Origin: Ophiura sarsii | Taxonomy: Eukaryota > Echinodermata > Ophiuroidea > Amphilepidida > Ophiuridae | Assembly: GCA_035610835.1 (NCBI GenBank) | Contig: CM069446.1 | Coordinates: 5,148,075 to 5,212,074 of the forward strand | Direction of reading: 5' to 3' | Length of the DNA: 64,000 nt | In this document: positions 49,340 through 63,380 of the stretch, piece by piece | Layout of the letters: every line of letters begins with the position of its first letter | How positions within the stretch are numbered: position 1 is the first letter of the stretch | Program-made: the position numbers and the translations under genes | Notes under the pieces: generated by a model | The model's database searches: none | What the model saw: the letters and a program-made list of their open reading frames with translations, nothing else | What the model was told of the DNA's origin: nothing

Positions 49340-52300
49340 TAGATTTTAAATTTATTAACCACATCATCGTCGTTATGAAACTGTGCATAAGGCAACCACC
49401 CAAATATTTTATTCCCATTATCAATTATGTCGTGATATTATATGTATGTATGACATTTGACCTATAATAAATCTTAAATATTATAACTCAGTTTTTTTAA
49501 TCGATTGTCACGTTGTACATACTTGCTATTATTAATATAATTATTACCTACATTTTGTAAATATTTATGTTATTGTATATTATATGTATCAGTGAATAAA
49601 GAATTAATAAAACAATATTAAAACAATATTAGCAAGTTTAATTCAGTTTTCATTTGGATAAAATGATGAGGTAGTGATGCAGGCAAGAAAATTCAATCCA
49701 TACCAGTATTTATTAATTTTCTGGAAATACATTTAAAGTCGTTTTAGCAGAGCTATGACATGAAAATAAAAGACAAAAAAAAAAAACCCAAGCCCGTACT
49801 AATTTCCGTTTCTTTAGCTTTCGTATGATATCATATACGTCATAATCAACGCATGCATTGATTTGTTAGCCTCCGTCCTAGGTAACCAAGTATTTAGTCC
49901 TATTTAACCATGTTAAAGGCATTGACCATTATTCACAGCTTCGAACACATGTGTGTTCAGATGCCCATTGTGTGGAGGACAACCACACTTTATATTTGGC
50001 CTTAAGAATGATCTTTTAGCATGTCCTTTGATATTTTGTCCGAGTGCTCCTGACGTGTACGTGACGTTATAACATTGCGATAGCGTCATCCCTTTGAACC
50101 TGCTCAAATCAAATCCATTTAGGTAACATTCATGTGCTCTTTAGTTTTGTACTGCAACACCAGACCGTATGCTCAGGGAGAATATTATAATGGGAGAGGA
50201 AATTCGAAACGCAAAACAAGATCCTCCTATATATAGGCATATGGGCGTGAGTACGCGCGATGTGACTCATGAAATGAGGGCGCTAGCATACTAGAAGCTT
50301 CGATCTCGGTAATGATAAGTCGTACGCACAAATCACTTATTTGCCTCTGCCATACGGACTAGTTTTGCGGCGTAGCCATTGTCAATTTACTTCATGAACA
50401 ATCTGTCGAGAACTTCTCGTGCGTTGATTGGTTATACTCATGAGATATCATATTGTTATTGGTGACATCTGTACCAATATAACCAAACGTTGTCATAAAT
50501 AAAAGTGAGCTGTGCTACATGTTCTTCCATCTCTCCATGCCGACTAATGGTACATTGCATTGCGTATACAGCGGTACCACGTGTGTATGTGTACATTCTC
50601 GTTCATTTCCCATGCAACACATCATAGTATAAAAATATTGAATGCCTGAGCATGTAATAGTAAAAACTATATCACTAGGTCAAATTTGGATTTTTCCATT
50701 GCACGAGATTGGACCGAGTGATATAGTTTTACTATTGCACAAACACAATGCATTCAATATTTGTTTTATATCATGATTTCACGTCATTCTTGTCCAGCCA
50801 TCATTATAGTAAAAACTATCACATGGTTGAAATTAGGCCTATCATGATATAATTGGGTATATACTCGGAGTTTCCTTGCACCACCTCACCCCAGGATTCC
50901 TATAAACAATTTTGTTTAAATTCTTCTCATGGTCCTAAAACATATTCAGGATGTTACCAAAAAGAATGTTGGTATGCTAAGAGGTTATTCAAAATGGCCG
51001 CCAAAACTGATCAAAGTTCATAAAATACAATTCAACAAAAGTAATGTTTTGATTTCATTAAAATTATATAGTTGTTAACAATTTTTTTCAATTTAGACAA
51101 AATGTTTTTAGGCAAACCCACGACATGTACATGTAAGTAGATGGGAAATGCATATTAATGTATATTATCTATCTTATAATAATTATCATTTTTATATGGC
51201 TAATTAATATTTAATCCCATCCAATACCGGTAAACATGAACTTGCGTGCAGCATACTTATGCCAGTGGGTTAACACGAAGCTTCTTCCTGGCTCAAATCT
51301 TTCACCTTCATTTCCGCGTGTTATGTTCCTGGCAAGCAGAATGGGATTTCTGATTCAAGTTCTAGTTTTCAGATAAAGCGGTTTCGAGAACTGGCACATA
51401 AGGCAGACATGACAATGACTCCTAGCTCTCCCATCAACTATGATGTAATTCAAATTAGAAATGAACTTAAGAGATTGGTGAATATCGGAATTGCCGACAA
51501 GATGCGTGTTGCATATGAAACAGACAGGGCTAGGTTTACGGATTATTTTTGTATGAATGGTGGCTTAGTACATGTTTACCACTGACCCTAGTTTTGTTTT
51601 AGGGTTGATGCTTGATGGTGTTTGTAGGGGAAAAGGGATTCACATGTAATCACTTATGATATGATTGATTGAAACAATAATCATTGCTCTACCTTCTATG
51701 TGCAGGTCACAGTTTCAGGCTTTATAGTTTAACACTTTATTTACATGCATATTTGTTGGTTTCTTACGAAGTTGATGTTGGTGAAGTGGCGGCCTATTCA
51801 AAGAGTAAAGTGCAGGAATCTGTATTAAAGCATTCATATAATAGGTTCCAGGATGAAAATGGTAAATATAATACGAATACACTATATTGATCAATATTAC
51901 AATATGGTCGGCAAAATTAAAAATGGCGGCCACTTGTATATATCAATGATACATTCTATGTAAAGAGTAACTCTTGACAAATGGAATGTTGTGGTCGATG
52001 TGTTATAATTGATAGAAGATTTTTGAAGATGGTAATTATCCAATATGACCGCCAAAGACGTTACGATTGGTCGGTGATGTAAAACTTGCAATAAAAAACG
52101 CATTATTTTGTGCCGATATTTCTGGGATATTTGTGGTTCATCCTCTTAATCATACGCAAAATAGAGTTATCAATTTCCTGACAGTAATCAGGTATAAGAA
52201 ATCTCTGCCTATTTGAAAACAATGAGAAAGAACAATGACAGCATCCTGATTCTTTATATCTCACTATTTGGCACATTTATATTTATAAATGCCAGTGCAT

Positions 52301-55300
52301 TCATGATGTATAAGACCTGCAGGTGCATATTGAACAGTTCCATCCGCATACACAATTTAGACCGAAGGGGCATTTTATTAATTCTCTGCATGTATCTGAC
52401 ACTTTGGGGATTAACCAAACCGGACTCCAACACCGTTAGTCTGTTTCCATCCAAAACTTCCTCGAGTAGGTACGTGGTGTCTCGTTCGGTTACTTGTAGC
52501 ACAAATCCATTTGATCATGTTCCGCTTTGAATGTTGAAGAAGTAAGTGCATCCCGCAATAAAAATGAACTTTGTTGGTAACATCATATTGTCTGTAGTTT
52601 TCATATGTTAAATTTTTCATAAAATATGGTAATAATAATAAACAAAGAAATAGTTGGAGGTAGTCTCGCAATTGAAATGTAGCTCTCCCCTCATCGTTAC
52701 ACTAAATGGGATTTCCCCTACCCTTACGGACGGTGTTTAAAACGAAAATCGGAAAGAATGCATCACAAAATCCTCAATTAAAAACACTTGACAGTAATAC
52801 CATTGCGAACATGCCTATGATTGTTTATTAAATATTAATGGGACATCACCTACTTGCACCCTGACTATAAACTGTGAATATCATCTAGGTAAATTTTGAG
52901 AGATCTTTCAAATTTGTGCTTTTTACTGGAAACATTGGCGATTACGGCGACATTTCCAAGCTCGTCAGAGAGGAGGTCAACTGCATGGGCATATTTTGGA
53001 AAATCGAGCAGATTCACCTACCTATTTTCTTCACTTTTTGGTGGGGAAATGTGATCATCTTTAAGAAAAAATGACACTACGGGGTCCAATTTCGCAATTT
53101 AGTGGTCTAAAATAGAGTTTTATATCAGTGTTTTTGTACATATCCCTATGGAGCTCTATTTAGTGGTGTTACCCCTATAACCATTGGACCGACGAAGTCG
53201 TATCAAAATCCGTAAATGCGTGGAGCATTCACAGGGCTTTGAACTTCGGTTCTACACTTCACCCATACCAAACGCTATCTTGGTGGGAGTTAGACAACCG
53301 TAAGGCATGACTGTGATTCCGTAATAGGGCATGTGTTGACATAACCAGAATTTAAAGGAACAAATAAATGCATACATTGACTCAATGGGATGGTAATGAA
53401 AGCGAGGCCTTCTGTCCACACAGATGAATCTTACGGATCTCTCATTGTTCACCATAAGTGCCATCTCTGTGTGCTGTCAACGAAGTTAGTTCACTGTCGT
53501 TCTTCAATCAAAGCATCTGCCAAATTGTTTGGGTAACATTTTGTCATTTGGCATTCTGCTACCGCACAGACGGAACTTTAAGAACAAACTGTACATTCGC
53601 ATAGTTGTCTGGTAGATTGAGCTATTTGTCACTGATTTCCTGTGTGGATGTTCGAAGTAGAAGTAGCCTCACATTGCTAAATAAAGTATTGGTGGGAATT
53701 AGACAACTGTAAGGCATGACTGTGATTCCGTTAGGGCATATGTTATTCCAAATTATTCCCAAGGAGCAGCTCGTCTAGTAATGACTTTGAGCTAGCAGGT
53801 AACGAATCATATTAATTATCATATTTATAGGATGAGAATAGAAATTTGACACTGTATTAATTTTAAAACACATTTTAATAAGCAATAGTGTTATTCATTG
53901 CAGCGGCCATTTTGGATATCGGCCATCTTTTAATATTGTGGTTGTATTTTACATAGCCTTAACTAGTATATATAAACATACAATAAAATGAAGACGTTAT
54001 TATTTTGGGACTCTACGTATAAAATTGTTGTATAACAATAGTAATACATAATTTCACAGGAGCCGCCATGTTGGATTCAAAAATTAACTTTTGATAACCA
54101 ACAAAGCATATCCATGTAAGATAATTCCACTGATATAATACATCCTTCCAGTATTTAGACTGTAATTAACAACATTATACTGCCTTTTGCAACACGTCAT
54201 TTTATGGGAGCGGCCATCTTGTGTTATGATGACCTTTGACATGAGTACCCTTCTAGAATCACGTGTCATAACCTAAAGAAGAATATATCATCATGGTTTG
54301 CTTGTTTCCGACAAGTTAACGTAATTGCCAAAATTATTGCCCTTAAGCGAACTAATAGATATCGTCATTAATGAACAGATATATTAATTAGCTAATAACC
54401 ATTAAGATAATTAAATGTAAAAGCTGAATGCAAACTGCTTTAATATCCACAAAATAGCCTGTGTTCAAAATACGAGAAGAAATTAATAGGAAATGCTATC
54501 TTCTATTCATCATAATTTTAATAAAAGAGGTGACAACTTAAAGCTTGATTTTTGCATGTTTTGATGATTTTAAAATCAGGCGTTGCATAAAAGACCCCAA
54601 GAGGTATGTTTTGATGTGATGGGTCCCATTATATACTTAATTGGGGTTGGGTGTTTAAATCATGAGTTTAGTAATTTTATTTCATGTTGTCTGTTCCTTG
54701 TGTTAACTATCATACCAAAGCTCCCCGTTGTCCTTTAATGACCCATTTTTATTTTATTGACAGAAAAACATAGTTTATCTTAAATCTTATGGATTACGCC
54801 TCAAACTAAAAATTACACAACCAGTATTTTGTCAATGGATAATCTAAGTTTACTGAAAATTAGAGGAAAACATGTAACAAGCAAAGACACAAGCACATAA
54901 TAAAAACCAGCGCGGACACCCATGAATTAAATAGATCGTATTATTTTGTGTTCACCTGTTTAAATATAATGGTTCTCAAATAGCTTGTTAATGATCGATA
55001 CAATCATATTTAAATGTGTTTTCATTAGACACTGAGTTTTTTTCCATTTATCAAACTTCTTTTACCCCCCCTAGTTTTCCTTTTTTTCTTTTCTTTTCCT
55101 TCTTCCCGACTAATTTGTGACAGAGATTATTTGACCCATGAATAAAGTGTTGACATTTTTTATTACCCTTAAAGCAGGTTATTTTCAAGACCTGGTGTTT
55201 AAATCAGTTGTATTGAGACTAGAAACCATCACTACATGTTTTCATCTGATAGAGGTAATGAGATGAGAATGGAGGGACTGGGGTCATGATTCATTAATGT

Positions 55301-55440
55301 GCTCTTTTATCGGACACCAATGTACAACCCTCTACTTCACACCCGACCCAATAGCTAACTTAGCGAGCCGGGACTTCTTTCCTGGGCTTCATTGAAAAAA
55401 CATAACAATTGACTTTCATGTGCCTTATAACTATTATGTT
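49340..55440. other. Intergenic, small repeats only
   Basis: A small inverted repeat is at about 50656-50740 (aatagtaaaaactatatcac / gtgatatagttttactatt), with a further copy near 50812. Words around atggcggcc recur at 50993, 51925, 53903 and 54063. A 60-bp direct repeat (ttagacaac(c/t)gtaaggcatg) sits at 53289 and 53699. No gene was recognised. Confidence 0.45.
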
Positions 55441-55599
55441 GAACTGTTAGGGTGCGTCAAACGCGTCAAAATACGGTTATGGACGATAACCCTAATTTAT
55501 GTAAATATGCAAACGGGACCTGTTTCGCTACGTACATCAGTATAGGACTTTCCTATCCCAACTTAAAAAGAATCCCTGGCTCAAGCTCGCCGCTTCACT

Positions 55600-56128
55600 C
55601 GCATTCCAGACTTTGTACGAGCAAAATCTACGTCTCTGGTTTTTTTTTTATTCTGGCGGCATGCGGCCGTTCGCAACCCATTGCTGAGATGGTCGACGTC
55701 CACCACCGCCCTGCGAAGGGGGCACCAAACGGGTGCGCCGTCCTTATACCGTCCTCATACCGGGCTCTCACCGTTCGCCGCTGCTTTTACTCACCCGGCA
55801 GGAATTATGAGCATACTCCTGTCGGGCGCGGATGGCCGGCAAAGTCCCCTGAACGTATTCAACGGACGGGAAACTGCCCATCATGTGTCCTCACCGTGTG
55901 CCACCGTCAGCTCCAATTGTTTCACACGGTGACGAACGTTGAGCTCACACGGCTAATGTGACAGCGGCATAAGCAGTGCGACCTCAACATTGAATATCTG
56001 ACCACGAGTAAGCAGTGCGGCCTCAACACGGTCTCAGTCTTACTGCGAGTGGGAATCTGTTATTGTTGAAAGTGCACATCAGAGCTCTTGACAATATCTC
56101 ATCCATTTATTTGGCGAGGCACTGGTAT
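55600..56128 (+). promoter_or_regulatory. GC-richer region before the second receptor exon
   Basis: Base composition rises to clearly above the surrounding AT-rich DNA, with many CG dinucleotides between about 55640 and 55900, directly upstream of the signal-peptide exon. This would suit a promoter or 5' UTR. Overlapping open frames exist (55452-55961) but have no domain. Confidence 0.3.
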
Positions 56129-56413
56129 ATGTTGATGAGGGTTAAACGCGAGCAAAATATGTTCTTTAACAATCCAATTGTCGTAATTTATCTCATAATA
56201 TTGATACTGATTATGTCGTCAATACACGGAGAGTGCAACACTTGTATTATTGGCAACAGAATTCCATTACATATAAGGTCCATTTTGGCATTTGAAAGCG
56301 AAGCGGAATCGGGAATAAATGCCGTTTACTTGCAATCTGCCGCAGATCATATAAACAGTATGGACGGAATTCTAGATGACTACTACATTTGCTATAGTTG
56401 GAACCATTCCAGG
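56129..56413 (+). CDS. First coding exon of a second GABA-B-like receptor (3' partial)
   Basis: Ninety-five codons run from ATG at 56129 to AGG|gtaagt (phase 0). In-frame alternatives start at 56135 and 56159, and the last of these places the hydrophobic core closest to the N terminus. The sequence has a signal peptide (PIVVIYLIILILIMSSIHGE), then a lobe-1 strand and helix ending AVYLQSAADHINSMDGILDD. GABA-B receptors have ..LP.....ALE.VN....ILP.Y.L......C at this spot. It is on the same strand as the main gene, 23.6 kb downstream of its last exon, so it is either a tandem paralogue or the reused 5' end of a duplicated gene. No further exon was recognised up to 64000; the first intron holds a 1.8-kb TIR element. 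Confidence 0.8.
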
Positions 56414-56456
56414 GTAAGTTATTATGATAAACTACCACACCCGCATCAATAAGTGG

Positions 56457-58293
56457 TAGGGGAATATGGGGCAACTGGTCCATGGGGCAAGTGGTCAGAA
56501 ATGAAGGATTTTGTAATTGTATGGGCATACTGCTTTTTTTTGAACAGTACGACTTTTGTTGAAACTTGACATATATCCTTACCTTCTACAATCCAAAACA
56601 TTTGTAACTTTAGGGTATTTACACATGTGATATTCTCCAGATCTTTGAAGCCACCTCCTTGAGTGACTGATTTAAAATTCACATATAGTATGGGCGATAT
56701 ATGAAGATGGGTTTAGATCATGTTTAATGTACTTTATATGATTGACAGATATGCAACAGTAAATATATACATGCCGTACAGTCGTCTTAAGATGCTAGGT
56801 GCATATTGCATTTGATGGGTGCTATATTGTAGTGTGCTTATGGACTTCCCGAAATATGATTAAAACCATAGGTTATGGTTGAAATGACCGTAAAATGTCG
56901 CAATTTGCTAAGTTGGGACTTTGGTGGTTTGGATTTGCGATCAATATTACCATTTAAAGAATGCTTCAACTTTAATCATTATCACGGGTATTCATTTGGT
57001 AGAGTTATTAGTTTATGAATTTGCAAATAACAAAGTACGCCATTTCTTATTTTATCTAATGATACTCGTCTACTTGTAGAGCCCGAACGCCGTAATATTT
57101 GCGAATTCAAAGATACTCACTAGCTACAGAAATCTGTGTAATGGCTAAAAACAAAAATGTAGTTTTGCCTTTTTTCTGAAATGTATTGGAGTTATTGATT
57201 ATTATGACAAATGGTGGTATGTTTTAAAACATTTTGGCGTACAATTTATTACGTCACAGGTGTGTTTGAATAATGTTTCATTTCGACAAAGTCATTTGTT
57301 GGGGCAAGTAGTCCGAAGGGGTATGGGGCAACTGGTCCGCCTGCAAAAACTTAATCAAAATTGTAAAATTCATTTTGAAAATTATAGTTGTTAGTGTCAA
57401 TAAAACTTGACTCGGTATTGAAATGTAAATAGAATATAAAATAATTCACATTCTTTAGACATTTTGGGGCATTTTGGGTCTAATACCACTATTTCTGCTA
57501 TTGAAGGATTACAATATGACATGAAATTGCTTTAGAATAGTTTAAAACCTAGGTATTATGAATTACATCATTATCATATTTCGAATGGTGTCTGTAAAGG
57601 TATTTGCAATGACAAAATATCATGATTTATGTATTTTATTTACTGCTTTTTGTGTATATTAACCGTTGGGTCATCATTGTCATATTGACTAACTTCCCTT
57701 TAACATGAAAAGTTGGCTAAATATCAAGATGGTTTATTATAAGTAATAAATGATGATTTTATGAAGTAAATAAAATCATTAAAGAAAGGGGGGCATCTGA
57801 ATATCACAACCATGTAACCATTTAACTTGGTTCATACCGTTTTATCTAATAAATGTGCAGTCGAAAATTTCGCTTGCTTTGTACACCATTAGTATACTGC
57901 TATTTACACGTTAACCACGAAAACTGTATAAAAACATGGGTTTCATGAGACATGTATCCTTTTTACATGTTAAATAATATGGAAATGTGTTTGTAAAGAA
58001 ACTACTGCCTATAGTTTCCATGTTGTCATTCACTGATTTCTGTGTATTCTAACCGTTGGAACTTATAGGACCAGTTGCCCCACTGATGGGGTAACTGGTC
58101 CGTGCCAAGTAAAGTTTTCAGTTAGTGGTAATTGGCCTTTTCTTAAGATATTTTTTAACATTGATTATTATGTTATAGGTAAACAGTTACATGGGTGATA
58201 TTTTCATAGCAATTCCATAAATATTTACACGAGCTTTAATCTTTTATATCATGAAATATGCGTAACCGGACCAGTTGCCCCATCCTCCCCTAT
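56457..58293. mobile_element. 1.8-kb TIR element (GGGGCAACTGGTCC)
   Basis: The ends taggggaatatggggcaact..ggtcc and ggaccagttgccccat..cctcccctata are inverted. Internal copies of ggggcaa(c/g)t(g/a)gtcc occur at 56483, 57301, 57324, 58070 and 58088. No transposase was recognised. It is in the first intron of the second receptor, 44 bp past the donor. Confidence 0.85.
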
Positions 58294-59139
58294 ATTGGTT
58301 GATTGTCAGTTAGTCAAAAACTTGACTATCCCAATCCTCTGTCCAGTGGCGGCACAAGGGGCATGAGGCCGGATGAGGGGGGATGCCCCAAATCAGCTCA
58401 TGCCCCACCCTATTTTATCCCCAAACAATCGAAATGTTGAGTTTTAATGTCAAAATTACTTAAAATTAATCTAAAAATGTCTAATTCAGAACAAATTAAG
58501 CTAATTTCAGGCAATTTTTAAATAAAAATATTTGTCTTGCCCCCCAATTTTTTTTCTCGCCTTCGTTTACATCCCCCCACTCCCAACCCCCCACACAAAA
58601 AAGCGTCTGCTGCTTAATAGGTCCTGCAATGTATAATAGATAACAATAATTACTAATGTTATATATTACATTACTCTATTTACTATCTTCAGTAGATAGC
58701 AATCAGCGTTATAAATATTCCGATGCAGTGCCGTATCATGCATTTTGTGAAAGCAACTTCGAAGTTGTTTATTGGTCATAAAAGATGTACTAAAACGTTT
58801 AAAATTCAATAAATAAAAATTGTAAATTATTCTGCGTTTTTGGTGGTGGTAAATGTACCGACACCATGCTGACCGTGAAAATTAAGACAAAACCATACTA
58901 ATACAAGCACAAGCAAAAGGCTTCTTTGTCTTATTTTTTTAAATGTGTTTTAGCTCCATCGTAGTGCTTTACGCAATCTATTTTGCACGTAGTAAATCTG
59001 CTCGACTCAGAGAATGACAGACCATGAGTCGTTAGTTTTACACGCGCGTATCAATTAGAAACTTGTCACAATCCCGATTATTCACCAGCCCCGAAATGTA
59101 CAACGCGTATAACGCGTACAGTACACACAAACAAAACAC
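58294..59139. other. Intron or intergenic, decayed repeat
   Basis: A cagtggcggcacaaggggca start (58345) with gccccc-rich blocks resembles the other GTGGCG elements. No gene was seen. Confidence 0.4.
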
Positions 59140-60036
59140 CTTAAGGTAGCACACCTCTAAATAATAGGAAGTCGAAATTAGACGACCATTTTGCACCTTA
59201 TTTTGATCGATGCGCGACGCTTCAAAAGATGATATCTCAATGACCATTGTGATTTAGGAATTGATTTTGGTATCAAATTTAAGCCCAAGACAATGCTTAT
59301 AATATGTTTATAACGATAGATCGATTTTAACGATTTAAAGTTAGGAAAATGTTAGGCCTACGACTATGCTAGAAACCCGACATTAGCAAAAGACAAGTTT
59401 TTGAATTACGGCCGATGCGCTTAGATGCTCGATTGCTTAAAATCTAACGGTTATCCATGTATATTTTACAATTTTAATCGAAAGCTTGCTAAAATAGCTA
59501 GAGTTTAATACCAAATTGAAAGAATTTCTATGTATAAATTTCTATTTATGCCCCCAAACTATGACGCATTATACACGCAGGCCAACGTACTATTAGATTT
59601 TCCGAAGATTTAAACCATGTTCTGGCAAGGTTATTTTTAAATTTACACATAGTCATTCAATTTGGTAGTAAACTCTAGCTATTTTAGCAAGCTTATGATT
59701 AAAATTGTAAAATATACATGGATAACCGTTAGATTTTAAGCAATCGAGCATCTAAGCCCTCTACGGTCATTTTTCAAGTTGATTTTTCGCAAGACTTACG
59801 GCCGTGCACCGTGAAAGTAGGACTACTATTTATTAACAAAAAATAGTTAATATTATTTGTGAATGATCTATCATTAAAATTCATATTGTTAGCTTTAATT
59901 AGATACCAACCTCGTCTGCTGAATCACTGTAGTTCCCGAGAAATCACTATTTTAATCACGCGTATTGATAAGAAGTATTGCGCAATAAGAGTTGCAAGTT
60001 TTCGCCTGGAACTATTTAGAGGTGTGCTACCTTAAG
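59140..60036. mobile_element. TIR element with internal 100-bp-arm palindrome
   Basis: The outer ends cttaaggtagcacacctcta and tagaggtgtgctaccttaag are perfect inverted copies. Inside, 59420-59525 (ttagatgctcgattgcttaa...) is inverted at 59660-59756. No ORF is supported. Confidence 0.88.
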
Positions 60037-60355
60037 AGATTGCAATGTCACCCTGAGCTGAATGTTGAGGACATGTCCTAACTTGGTCAAATAAAATGCA
60101 AAGAACTAATATTTTGATATGCACATTTGTAAGAAAAAGGTATTTAAAAAAAAGGGGGGGGGGGAGGGGGGGATCAACAAAAGTTTCAAAAAATCTTCAA
60201 AAATCTCAAATTACAAACAAAACATTTACCTTATCGCCTAACTTGCGAGTTGAATTTTTGGATGAACTTTTTTGTCTTCATGTTCTACATGACTGCCAGC
60301 AAAATAATATGTTATACTTTCATTTTACACAGCCAATGTGAACAAAGCCAGACAG

Positions 60356-60640
60356 CAGTGGCGTACCGACCGGGGGGCAAGTTGCCCCCCTGGCTCCAAA
60401 TACCGGGACGCTAAAATCGCAATACCGGGACGCTAAATTCGCATCCGGAAAAAAATATAGGGCCTAGACCGAAAACACTGAGGATTGGGCATTATTTGTT
60501 GACTGTTGTGCCTTTTGGACTGTGAAATTTTGAGACCGTGCGAAATTTTGTGACCGTGCGAAATTTTGTGACCATGCGAAATTTAGTGACCGTGCGAAAT
60601 TTTGTGACCGTGCGATTTTTTTGACCCTACCTACCCCCCC

Positions 60641-60694
<54 letters not shown>

Positions 60695-60706
60695 TTCCCC
60701 CCACTA
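60356..60706. repeat. CAGTGGCGTACCG repeat with 18-bp minisatellite and poly-C
   Basis: The start gcagtggcgtaccgaccggg and the doubled taccgggacgctaaa match 46803. It ends in about five gtgaccgtgcgaaatttt units as at 14930-15000, then a poly-C tract of about 55 bases (60640-60694). Confidence 0.75.
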
Positions 60707-63380
60707 TTGAAAACAATCCACACTCAAGTGCGAGCTGAGTCCGACTATCATAAAAGCCACATTTGCTGTTGTTGTTGATAAATGTGTGTAATAAGGATAT
60801 TTTTTCTCTTCATTATTTTGCATTTACTGTTTGAAAAAATAACTGAGAATGTATGATCTGTCTTTATTAGTTAGCTATTGTGACCATACATGAAACCAAT
60901 TGTTCATTAGTATCAAGCATATTGAGTAAAATATTCAATATTGTGTTCGGTTTCAAAATGCAGTGAGAAAAAATGCGATTAGCTATGTTAAACAATAGTT
61001 ATCTGGCAGCTATTGAAAACCATTGAATTCACAAAATGCAGCTATCATACCATCGTACATAATGTCAGCAAAGACCCTGCGGTATATATTTATCAAATTG
61101 TGTTCATAGTAATAGAAAATAAAAAACTAACACACTATAAAAGCTTTCATGAAATTTATACAACCTATCAATACTGTGTCATAGAAGTGTTTGTAAATGA
61201 TTATGTTAAAAATATGACAAAATAATTACTGGTGTTGAACAATTGTCATCGTACGTGACAAGTAAGTAAATGTGAAGACCATGCATGCAGTATATTTATC
61301 AAATTTGTTTTAATAAAATAACACACTGGATGCATTACATTGAACACAAAAGCTTTTATTGCTCAAAGTTGCACATTGTATACAACCTATCAATTCTATT
61401 CCGTGTTCAATTACCACCTGACACCATAAAAGAGGATAGACAAGAACCAATATGTAGCGGAGTCTCTGTGTGACTCATTAAAAGGTTGCATTTATTTTAA
61501 ATTGCATTAATAATAGATCAGTTGGCATTTTATATATTTCGCCACACATGCACGGAAAAGTTTCAATGCCCATTGCCGCCAGGAAGGATCCACGGCCCAA
61601 AGTGTGAAATTATAATTCAGATACATAAATTAATTCATTTATATGAGGAATTCCACTCTGAGAAGACACCTTATCTGAAATTAAATGTGAATTTGCCAAA
61701 TTAGAAGAGATGAGATCAGCAAGTTTGAAATGGTCTCCCTTACCACCATGCACGGAAAAGTTTCAATGCCAATTGCCGCCAGGAAGGATCCACGGCCCAA
61801 AGTGTGAAATTATAATTCAGATACATACATTAATTCATTTATGAGGAATTCCATTCTGGGAAGACACCTTATCTGAAATTAAGTGTGAATTTGTCAAATT
61901 AGAAGAGATGAGATTAGCAAGGTTGAAATTGTAACACATGGAATTTCCCTGAGTTTGATCAATCAAATTGTAAATGCGCTTCTTGGCGCCATCTTTCAAA
62001 TTAGTAAACAATTCACGCATTGTCTTTCACAAATTTTCATAATAATCACACATTTTCTTACCAAATCACAATTTTTCTTATGAATATAACTTTATCAACT
62101 GCTATAGCCGATAATACATTTATCGTGATTGGTAATTAATATTTTCAATTGATCTTATAGCTGACATTCAAATATTTTATCTAGTTATACTAAATAATCT
62201 TTCATTTTGAATTGCAAAGACAAAGAGCATCAACAGTTAGCCCTCATCCCCCTCATTCAAAATCGGGAGGGAGGGAGGGAAAATTTTTCTCCTTTTCTTT
62301 ACAAAACAGGAGCAAAAATAATACAACCTTTCTGTCGAACAGCACAGAAATTATGACAGAGGAACGTGCCACAAAACTGGTCTCTCCCCCGGAGAGGGAT
62401 AAACTACGCGTCACTGAGCAAGAATAGACCTGGTCTATGAAACCAGATGCGGCGAACAAAAGGCCCAAAAAGCGATCGCGGCATAGTCCATTTTATAGTG
62501 CGGGTGGTAAAATGAATTTGCTTTCACAAGCTCGCGCAAATTCTGATTTTCCCCTTTTATGTAGAACTAGGGGTGTGCGACTCTACTTGCCGATCTGAAG
62601 CTACTTTTGTTTAACTAGGACCAGTCGGGATAGGAGAGTAAACGAAATATTTACAAAAAATAAAAAATAAATAATGTTTATTTACAAACATTCCTAATGT
62701 ATCCCTTTTCAAAGATATGGACCAACCTAGTTATCGTCCTTGCATGGGCGGGCCTCGAACTGGAGCTAGAGTAATTCGTCTATCATGTGCACCATGTGTA
62801 GGAAAGCTGCCTTATGCACTCGTAAAAAATAACCCCTTTCCATGATAGACAACTATACACCAACTACAATTTAAATAAAGTTACATTTCTTGTTTTAGTC
62901 ACCCATTTTTGTATCAAATGACCATGAAAGTGACACAAAACACGTAAACAAATGACTAAACAATAGGAAAAATTTAACCCTCTTTTCAGTTGGTGTAATT
63001 GACTCTGAAAAGGGGCTTTATTTTTAAGTCTTACGTTTTTATTTGTTTATTTTATTCAAATGAAGAGTGATCGATTGATAATTATACACACAAATGTTAT
63101 CGATCCTAGACCAATATTGTTTTAAGTGCATGGTGCAGTGGCAATTGAAATGGAAATTTAAGGCATAGGCCTATTATGGCTTGTTGTAGGGGGAATCATT
63201 GGTGCTGACAGTGCTAAATTGGACCCCCCCCCCCCTGAAAAACAAGTTTAAAAGTCTCAAATTTGAAAATCAGTAATATTCCCATGTTTCTTGACCCTAA
63301 AGTTGCCCAAAACCATGTTTAACTCAATTTGGCCAAAAATTGACTTATTGACTTCTTGTCTTCAATTATAGGTCTCAAAA
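60707..63380. other. Non-coding with a 200-bp direct duplication
   Basis: Two copies (61547-61746 and 61747-61930) share gcacggaaaagtttcaatgc and gccgccaggaaggatccacg. The first contains a 60-codon frame disrupted in the second. A C-run lies at 63222. No further receptor exon was recognised. Confidence 0.55.

Noticed and set aside
52213..52530. Frame with a hydrophobic start (ILILYISLFGTFIFINASAF)
   Set aside because: Considered as a membrane exon of a receptor, but no GABA-B motif and no convincing splice sites.
55452..55961. 169-codon plus-strand frame, the longest in the window
   Set aside because: Lies in a GC-richer patch where stops are rarer; no domain. An overlapping second frame is equally open.
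62700..62815. Minus-strand sequence with a B-box-like GTTCGAGGCCC
   Set aside because: No A box at the right spacing and no cloverleaf could be drawn.
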